Assembly (NCBI GenBank): GCA_005779395.1
Contig: SXJP01000027.1
Span: forward strand, 1 to 46,834
Length of the DNA: 46,834 nucleotides
Direction of reading: 5' to 3'
Source of the DNA: Actinomycetota bacterium
Lineage (GTDB): Bacteria; Actinomycetota; Acidimicrobiia; IMCC26256; PALSA-610
Shown: positions 41,554 to 46,834 of the stretch, in pieces
Numbering within the stretch: the first letter of the stretch is position 1
Layout: each line of letters starts with the position of its first letter
Position numbers and translations under genes: made by a program
Notes under the pieces: generated by a model
Told to the model about the DNA's origin: nothing
Databases searched by the model: none
The model's input: only the letters and a program-made list of their open reading frames with translations

Positions 41554-42555
41554 ATGACATCCAACCGTCAGCTGTTTGATATCCCACTCGAGGTCGCTTC
41601 GGGCTCGCGTTTTCAACCGACTGGATTTCCGGACCTAGGGACCGCGACCTTCAAACGCCCAGTTCGACACGGTGGTCAGACCACATGGACGAATGCAATA
41701 CTCGTAGAGTCAGCGCAATCGATCGCGAACCATCTCGAAGGCGCAGGGTGGGACTTCGGCGCAGAGCAGCCGGTGCCGGTGCTCGATGGCTTGCCGTATG
41801 TTCGCGTCCTCAGCGCCGACGGTGCCTACATCACGTCAAGCCGTACTGAGGCTCACCGTCTTGCGTCTGCGTTCATCAAGGACGCGACGCTCGGCGGGGA
41901 GGATATGAAGGCGGTCATCTGCAAGCGGCTCGGACTACGTGAAGATGTACCTCACGCCCCACGGCAAATTGCCCGCGCTGTTATGGGGCTCGATCCGATG
42001 TGCCTGCTGCATGGAGTGTTCTTCGCTGAGAGCGCAAAAATCTGGCCGGGGCAGCCCAAGATCGCCCGCGCTGTTACAGGATTCATCGAAGCTACCGAAG
42101 TTGAGCGCGCCGACAGCGGGGGAGTGAAACGCGATGCCGTCCGCCATTCGATCGGCGAAGGCGCAGGCGGTTCGAGCGAGGGCTATGGAACTATCCCGTT
42201 CCACCGGACTGAATGGACAGCAGCCGAGATCACGGCTTTTTTCACGATTGACTTGGGCCAAATCGCGTCCTACGGTCTCGGCGATGCAGGATCGGCGTTG
42301 CTGAGGGCTATCGCACAATGGGAAATCCGGTCCTTTTTAGACGGTGGACTTCGTTTGCGGACTGCCTGCGACCTTTCGGCAATCTCGGATGTTGTGACTG
42401 ACCGGGCAGGAGTAGCCCTCCCAAATGCAGAAACTCTGAGTTCGGAGATATCGAGGTTGATTCCTTTGTGCGCAGACATGCTCGACGGAGGTGTGACCGA
42501 CGTCGTTTGGAATGGCGGAGCGAAGAAGACTAAGACGAAGGCGGAGGAATCGTGA
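41554..42555 (+). CDS. csb1: Type I-G Cas7-family backbone protein Csb1 (GSU0053)
   Basis: The 333-residue protein opens with LFDIPLEVASGSRFQPTGFP and has the family hallmark NAILVESAQSIANHLEGAGWD. AYITSSRTEAHRLASAFI and CLLHGVFFAESAKIWPGQPKIARA follow. The C-terminal part includes FHRTEWTAAEITAFFTIDLG and LRAIAQWEIRSFLDGGLRLR. It is the Cas7-like RAMP that coats the crRNA spacer in several copies. It is the only gene of the operon with both ATG and a strong ribosome binding site. Its TGA overlaps the csb2 GTG. Confidence 0.92.
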   Translation: MTSNRQLFDIPLEVASGSRFQPTGFPDLGTATFKRPVRHGGQTTWTNAILVESAQSIANHLEGAGWDFGAEQPVPVLDGLPYVRVLSADGAYITSSRTEAHRLASAFIKDATLGGEDMKAVICKRLGLREDVPHAPRQIARAVMGLDPMCLLHGVFFAESAKIWPGQPKIARAVTGFIEATEVERADSGGVKRDAVRHSIGEGAGGSSEGYGTIPFHRTEWTAAEITAFFTIDLGQIASYGLGDAGSALLRAIAQWEIRSFLDGGLRLRTACDLSAISDVVTDRAGVALPNAETLSSEISRLIPLCADMLDGGVTDVVWNGGAKKTKTKAEES

Positions 42556-43937
42556 GCACGACGATCACGATCTCCTTTCCGTGGGGCCGTTACCACGCCA
42601 CGCCTTGGGGCCGGCATGTCAACGAAGCCGCAATCGAGTTTCCACCTTCTCCCTGGCGACTTTTGCGAGCGCTGTACTCGACGTGGAAATGCCGAGCAGC
42701 AGAACTTGACGAAGCAACGGTCCATGCGTTACTCGAGCGTTTAGCGATTCCGCCGACGTACGGGGTACCAGTTTTCGGCGAGGCGCACACGCGCCATTAC
42801 ATGCCGGATATCGCACATGGCTCCGACAAGGTGATCGATGCGTTTGCTGTATTCGAACACGATGCCGAGCTATCGATTTCGTGGCCCTTTGACCTTGAAC
42901 GAGAACAAATGGATGCGTTGACGACTCTTGTCGAGCGTCTTCCTTACCTCGGGCGTGCAGAATCGATTTGCGAAGCGCGCGTCGGCGTCGCACGAGACAC
43001 TGAGGTTGACCGCGGAGTGATCGCGCCGATGGCGGATGAGGTCGTCGCCGATGAGGTGCTGCGGCTATTAGTTCCGAATCAGCCACTCGATTTTGCCTCG
43101 TTGACGACTCGCACATCGGAGGTTCGGAGCGCGAAACGGCTCGTCCCGGTGGGAACGACGTGGCAACGGTACGACAGTCCTCGTCCAATGGCAGCAAACG
43201 TAGCGGTCAAGCGCAAGGCACGTGCCAACCCTACGGCGGTGCGCTGGACCTTCGCGTCGAATGCCCGGCCATCGGTATATTCGACCGTCACCATGACGGA
43301 CGTGTTGCGACGCGCTTGTATGAGCGCGTTCGGTGCTCGCAACGACGCTGCAACTTCAGTAGGACTGAGCGGTAAGACCGGCGATGGGATACCGGTGCGT
43401 GGCCACAACCACGCGCACTATCTCGCCTTCGACGTGGACGGTGATCGGCTTATCGACACTCTCGTGGTTTGGATGCCTGCGGGTATCGAACCAGCGGAGG
43501 TGGGAGCGCTGGCATCGCTAGGGAAACTGACTGGCCATCGGCATTTCGCTGACTTTCGAACTGGTCAACTCGGCTTGGAAGCGATTGGAACGGTCGAAGA
43601 CGTCGCGCCCGAACTGTTGGGTCCATCGACGGTATGGGAATCGAGCACGCCATTTGCGCCAGCGCGCTTCGCACCACGCAAGCGGGAATGGGAAGTCCAT
43701 CTGGCGAACGAGGTGGCGCAGGAACTCGCATGGCGCGGCATGCCTGCTCCTGTGGCGACGAAGGCTTTGCCCGGGCCGTGGCTCGACTTCGGTCGGCACC
43801 GGCCTTCGAAAGAACGGCTCGCGCAAGCGCGACGAGCGAATGGAGTTCGACTGCATTTCGAGGCGCCTATCCGAGGCCCGCTGGTACTCGGAGCGCTCGC
43901 ACACTTCGGCCTTGGTCTGTTTGTTCCTAAGAGATAA
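42552..43937 (+). CDS. csb2: Type I-G Csb2 (GSU0054), Cas5-Cas6 fusion
   Basis: The 461-residue protein is the signature of subtype I-G. The N-terminal Cas5-like RAMP begins TITISFPWGRYHATPWGRHV, and EFPPSPWRLLRALYSTW and RHYMPDIAHGSDKVIDAFAVF follow. The second half is Cas6-like, with GHNHAHYLAFDVDGDRLIDT, where the histidines are candidates for crRNA cleavage, and a Gly-rich C-terminal loop GPLVLGALAHFGLGLF. It would cut the repeat RNA near the base of its hairpin and stay bound to the crRNA end. The start is GTG 42552 overlapping the csb1 stop, with no separate ribosome binding site. The Cas6 active-site assignment is tentative. Confidence 0.9.
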   Translation: MSTTITISFPWGRYHATPWGRHVNEAAIEFPPSPWRLLRALYSTWKCRAAELDEATVHALLERLAIPPTYGVPVFGEAHTRHYMPDIAHGSDKVIDAFAVFEHDAELSISWPFDLEREQMDALTTLVERLPYLGRAESICEARVGVARDTEVDRGVIAPMADEVVADEVLRLLVPNQPLDFASLTTRTSEVRSAKRLVPVGTTWQRYDSPRPMAANVAVKRKARANPTAVRWTFASNARPSVYSTVTMTDVLRRACMSAFGARNDAATSVGLSGKTGDGIPVRGHNHAHYLAFDVDGDRLIDTLVVWMPAGIEPAEVGALASLGKLTGHRHFADFRTGQLGLEAIGTVEDVAPELLGPSTVWESSTPFAPARFAPRKREWEVHLANEVAQELAWRGMPAPVATKALPGPWLDFGRHRPSKERLAQARRANGVRLHFEAPIRGPLVLGALAHFGLGLFVPKR

Positions 43938-43940
43938 GAC

Positions 43941-45599
43941 TTGACCCTCGCCGACGACGTACCCGACCTCGTGCCAGCGCGAATGGTCAACGAGTACTCC
44001 TATTGTCCCCGACTATTTTTTCTAGAGTGGGTCCAGGGCAGATTCGAGAACAACGCCGATACTCTCGATGGGCGTTATAAACATAGAGCCGTCGATCAGG
44101 AGCGAGGCAAAGCTCCGCTCCCTGAAGATGGTGACATAGTTCGCGCGCAGTCAGTAATGCTGTCATCGCCTGAACTCGGCGTCGTCGCAAGGATCGACTT
44201 GATTGAGGGGAGCGGCGGAGTGGTCACCCCGGTAGACACGAAACGCGGAAGTCCGCCCGAGAACGAACATCGTGCATGGGAACCAGACCGAGTGCAGGTC
44301 TGCTTGCAAGGGCTGTTACTCCGCGAAGCTGGTTATGCGTGCACCGAAGGCGTGCTGTACTTCGCTGAGTCGCGAACCCGTGTGCCTGTCCCGTTCACTA
44401 CAGAACTTGTCGCCCGCACTCTTGAGCTCGTCGCGGAATTGCGTGTTGTGGCAGAAACAGACGTGCCACCGCCCCCGCTCGTGGCTAGTAAGAAATGTCC
44501 AAGGTGTTCCCTAGTTGGACTTTGTCTTCCCGATGAAACGAACGCACTCGCTTTGAGGAGCACGCTCCCGATCCGACGGCTAACGCCAAGCGACCCTCAG
44601 CATCGGCCACTTTATATAACGCAACAGGGTGCTTACGCCGGTGTGTCTAGCGGACGTCTCGAAGTGAAATTGCATAAAGAGCTAGTCGAGTCGGTCCGTC
44701 TCCTTGATGTCTCGCAATTATGTGTCTATGGCAACGTCCACGTGTCAACGCAACTCTTACGCGAATTGTTCACACGTGAGGTGCCGACGTGTTTCTTCTC
44801 CTACGGAGGGTGGTTTTCCGGGATCGCTCAAGGCTTACCTTCAAAGCACGTTGAACTCCGCCGTCGCCAAGTGTCGATCGCAGCGCAAGGGGGACTTGCA
44901 ATCGCACAGCGTGCAATCAACGGTAAGATTCGTAACTCGCGAACACTGTTGCGCCGGAATGCGAAGTCGACAGTCGAGGCGGCGCTCGTGTCGCTTAAGG
45001 CGCTCGCGAAACAAGCATTGGAGGCTTCTTCGATCGCCTCGTTGCTCGGTATCGAGGGCGCAGCGGCTCGAATTTATTTTGGCGAACTCCCGAAGATGTT
45101 CCGTCAAGACCTAGCGCTTCCGGGCGAGGTGTTCGATTTCGAAGGGCGCAACCGCCGACCACCACTGGACGCGACCAACTGTTTGCTTTCGTACGTCTAT
45201 TCACTTCTTGTCAAGGACCTGACTGCCACGACATTTGCTATTGGTTTCGATCCGTACATTGGCTTTTACCATCGCCCTCGCTTCGGCCGGCCTGCGCTTG
45301 CCCTCGATCTCGCCGAGGAGTTCCGACCACTCGTTGCCGACTCCACCGTGGTGAACGTAATCAACAATGGCGAGGTGTCAGCCGCGAGCTTCGAGGTGCG
45401 AGCTGGTGGCGTCGCACTCACGCAGAGCGGCCGTCGAGCCGTGATCGCAGCGTATGAACGCCGTCTTGACCAAGATGTAACGCACCCGGTATTTCACTAC
45501 ACGATTACTTACCGTAGAGTGTTCGACGTGCAAGCAAGACTGCTCGGCGCTCATTTGCTCGGTGAAGTTCCTGAGTACGTCGCTTTCACTACGCGATGA
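43941..45599 (+). CDS. cas4-cas1: Cas4-Cas1 fusion, spacer acquisition nuclease-integrase
   Basis: The 552-residue protein has Cas4 at about 1-205. Four cysteines (Cys22 in YCPRLF, Cys186, Cys189 and Cys195 in CPRCSLVGLC) bind an iron-sulfur cluster, and the RecB-type residues Asp85 and Asp99-x-Lys101 (VDTKRG) are present. Cas1 occupies about 211-552, with metal ligands Glu372 (GIEGAAAR), His444 (YHRPRFGRPALAL) and the acidic pair in LDLAEEF (Asp456 onward). All expected active-site residues are visible. Cas4 trims and orients pre-spacers by PAM before Cas1-Cas2 integrates them. The start is a TTG at 43941, three bases after csb2, with only a weak purine stretch upstream. Fusion of these two proteins is characteristic of subtype I-G and some I-B-like loci. 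Confidence 0.94.
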   Translation: MTLADDVPDLVPARMVNEYSYCPRLFFLEWVQGRFENNADTLDGRYKHRAVDQERGKAPLPEDGDIVRAQSVMLSSPELGVVARIDLIEGSGGVVTPVDTKRGSPPENEHRAWEPDRVQVCLQGLLLREAGYACTEGVLYFAESRTRVPVPFTTELVARTLELVAELRVVAETDVPPPPLVASKKCPRCSLVGLCLPDETNALALRSTLPIRRLTPSDPQHRPLYITQQGAYAGVSSGRLEVKLHKELVESVRLLDVSQLCVYGNVHVSTQLLRELFTREVPTCFFSYGGWFSGIAQGLPSKHVELRRRQVSIAAQGGLAIAQRAINGKIRNSRTLLRRNAKSTVEAALVSLKALAKQALEASSIASLLGIEGAAARIYFGELPKMFRQDLALPGEVFDFEGRNRRPPLDATNCLLSYVYSLLVKDLTATTFAIGFDPYIGFYHRPRFGRPALALDLAEEFRPLVADSTVVNVINNGEVSAASFEVRAGGVALTQSGRRAVIAAYERRLDQDVTHPVFHYTITYRRVFDVQARLLGAHLLGEVPEYVAFTTR

Positions 45600-45603
45600 A
45601 TTC

Positions 45604-45897
45604 GTGAGTCGTCGCCGTTACCTCGTCGCGTATGACATCCGCGATGAGACACGCCTCCGCCGTGTTCACAAGGCGATAAAGGGCTTCGGATATCCGTTGC
45701 AGTACTCAGTATTCATTTGTGACCTCGATTCGATGGAGAAATGTGTTATGACATGGAAGGTCGGCGAAATTATTAACCAACGTGTGGACAGCGTCGCCAT
45801 CCTCGATCTTGGCGAATGTGACCGACGGGGGACGGAGTGCTTCGAATTTCTGGGAAAACATTTGCGACTCCCGAATCAGGAGCCTCGGATTCTTTGA
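45604..45897 (+). CDS. cas2: CRISPR adaptation protein Cas2
   Basis: The 97-residue ferredoxin-fold protein begins RRRYLVAYDIRDETRLRRVHK, with the conserved aspartate of the first strand. GYPLQYSVFICDL and VAILDLGECDRR follow. It bridges two Cas1 dimers in the integration complex. The frame opens earlier (ATG 45562), but that would overlap cas1 by 38 bases and add a non-family extension. GTG 45604, four bases after the cas1 stop, gives the usual N-terminus. It is the last cas gene and is followed by the leader. Confidence 0.93.
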   Translation: MSRRRYLVAYDIRDETRLRRVHKAIKGFGYPLQYSVFICDLDSMEKCVMTWKVGEIINQRVDSVAILDLGECDRRGTECFEFLGKHLRLPNQEPRIL

Positions 45898-46112
45898 GTC
45901 ATTTGCGAGCGGTGCCGTGACGGTAAAAACCCTGGCAGCGCTCGCTGTGTGGCAGACTGCCGTAGTTCATTACGATTGCACCCCGCGAAGGCGGCGGAAG
46001 GCACTCATCTGGTCCTTGACAAGACGAAATTTGCGTTTGTCGCCACGCACACCTCGGACCGCTCGCAAGGACACCTGTTACCCCAGGTCACGAACCCCGA
46101 ATTGTGCGAGCC
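45898..46112 (+). promoter_or_regulatory. CRISPR leader region
   Basis: The 215-base gap between cas2 and the first repeat has no credible gene. A TTGACA at 46016-46021 could be a -35 box for array transcription, but no matching -10 is evident 16-18 bases later. Being next to cas2 and the adaptation genes, this is the presumed leader end, where new spacers enter. It is not strikingly AT-rich. Confidence 0.6.
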
Positions 46113-46834
46113 CCTCACGCCATCAATTGATGGCGTCTCCATTGCGGCGGGTACTCTGCCTTTACGGCAGGACGCTACCCGGCGAGCCTCACGCCATCAA
46201 TTGATGGCGTCTCCATTGCGGCTCGGCTGGCTGGCGATATGAGTTGCCCAGCGGTCCCTCACGCCATCAATTGATGGCGTCTCCATTGCGGCTGGTCACC
46301 GGAACCCTGCCGGGCGATGAGCTGCAGCCTCACGCCATCAATTGATGGCGTCTCCATTGCGGCGAGAGCGCGATCGTCGACTACCTCAACGAGCACGGCC
46401 TCACGCCATCAATTGATGGCGTCTCCATTGCGGCTGACGCTGTAGACCGACGCTCGTTTACCAACGTCGGCCTCACGCCATCAATTGATGGCGTCTCCAT
46501 TGCGGCGGCAAGGAGACGTGGGACCGCATCGCGCAGGCTGTTCCTCACGCCATCAATTGATGGCGTCTCCATTGCGGCAAGAATCCAGGTGTCGTGTATG
46601 CGCCAACCTGCTTCCTCACGCCATCAATTGATGGCGTCTCCATTGCGGCTCGTCGCAGCTGTCGAGAGCGAGGGCTGGTGCGAGCCTCACGCCATCAATT
46701 GATGGCGTCTCCATTGCGGCTACACGCGCGCTCGTGAGGTTGAGCGCACCGCCCGACCTCACGCCATCAATTGATGGCGTCTCCATTGCGGCTCTCCGGG
46801 CCCCGACGGGACCACTAGCTCACTCTACACCTCA
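46113..46834 (+). CRISPR. CRISPR array, type I-G, 10 full repeats plus the start of an 11th
   Basis: Ten identical 36-base repeats start at 46113, 46187, 46257, 46328, 46399, 46471, 46543, 46614, 46685 and 46757. Bases 46830-46834 (CCTCA) are the first five of an eleventh, so the array continues beyond the window. The nine spacers between full repeats are 38, 34, 35, 35, 36, 36, 35, 35 and 36 bases, and the tenth (46793-46829) is 37. The repeat begins CCTCACGCC, ends CATTGCGGC and contains a perfect 18-base palindrome, CGCCATCAATTGATGGCG. In RNA this can fold as a 7-bp stem with an AAUU loop. No repeat has a mismatch, including the leader-distal ones visible here. Transcription is most likely on the plus strand from the leader next to cas2. 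Confidence 0.98.

Noticed and set aside
46016..46021. TTGACA as a definite array promoter
   Set aside because: No -10 box at 16-18 bases spacing, so it is mentioned only as part of the leader.
45949..46572. Open frames reading through the CRISPR repeats on both strands, giving a recurring METPSIDGVR-like peptide
   Set aside because: They arise because the repeat and spacers happen to lack stops in those frames. No start signal or family resemblance exists; the DNA is a CRISPR leader and array.

Overview
The window looks like a chromosomal segment of an actinobacterium, most likely class Acidimicrobiia. The taxonomic call is an inference. It rests on the moderately high GC, the actinobacterial order pdxS-pdxT-yebC / ruvC-ruvA-ruvB / yajC-secD-secF-apt-relA, the DUF3048 lipoprotein-like gene, a membrane-anchored CoxG, long Thr-rich linkers of TTTTVPP type, and a type IV pilus set next to alaS-yqgF-mltG-aroE. 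Genes are packed tightly, with many ATGA/GTGA stop-start overlaps. No gene-free stretch exceeds 300 bases; the longest is the 215-base CRISPR leader. No tRNA, rRNA, transposase or attachment site was seen.

Layout. 1-2456: a 5'-truncated lemA, an HtpX-like protease and a DUF3048 protein. 2506-4776: vitamin B6 synthase pdxST and yebC. 4773-7850: an accessory block between yebC and the ruv genes. It starts with a peroxiredoxin whose peroxidatic residue is encoded by an in-frame TGA followed by a strong hairpin, that is, a probable selenoprotein. It continues with a molybdenum-hydroxylase (CO dehydrogenase-like) small subunit, medium subunit, MocA-like cytidylyltransferase and CoxG, but no large catalytic subunit. 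7894-17386: ruvCAB, a crotonase, the Sec accessory genes yajC-secD-secF, apt and relA. 17444-20593: three pilin-like genes. 20657-23698: hisS-aspS. 23752-24288 (minus strand): a two-helix membrane protein of unknown function, the only convincing minus-strand gene. 24409-31417: rarA, two small membrane-linked genes, alaS, yqgF, mltG and aroE. 31461-36885: a DUF4388-like gene and the type IV pilus motors and platform pilB-pilT-pilC.

36965-46834: a complete type I-G (formerly I-U) CRISPR-Cas locus: cas3 with C-terminal HD domain, csx17 (cas8), csb1 (cas7), csb2 (cas5-cas6 fusion), cas4-cas1 fusion and cas2, then a 215-base leader and an array. The array has ten identical 36-base repeats, and the first five bases of an eleventh lie at the window edge. 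It sits directly after pilC, where further pilus genes would often be expected.

The most noteworthy item is the selenocysteine peroxiredoxin at 4773-5231, which a standard gene caller would split or truncate at the TGA. Second is a recurring TANNNT box 6-10 bases upstream of many start codons without a Shine-Dalgarno, consistent with leaderless transcription. Third is the type I-G locus, where only the backbone gene csb1 has both an ATG and a strong ribosome binding site.
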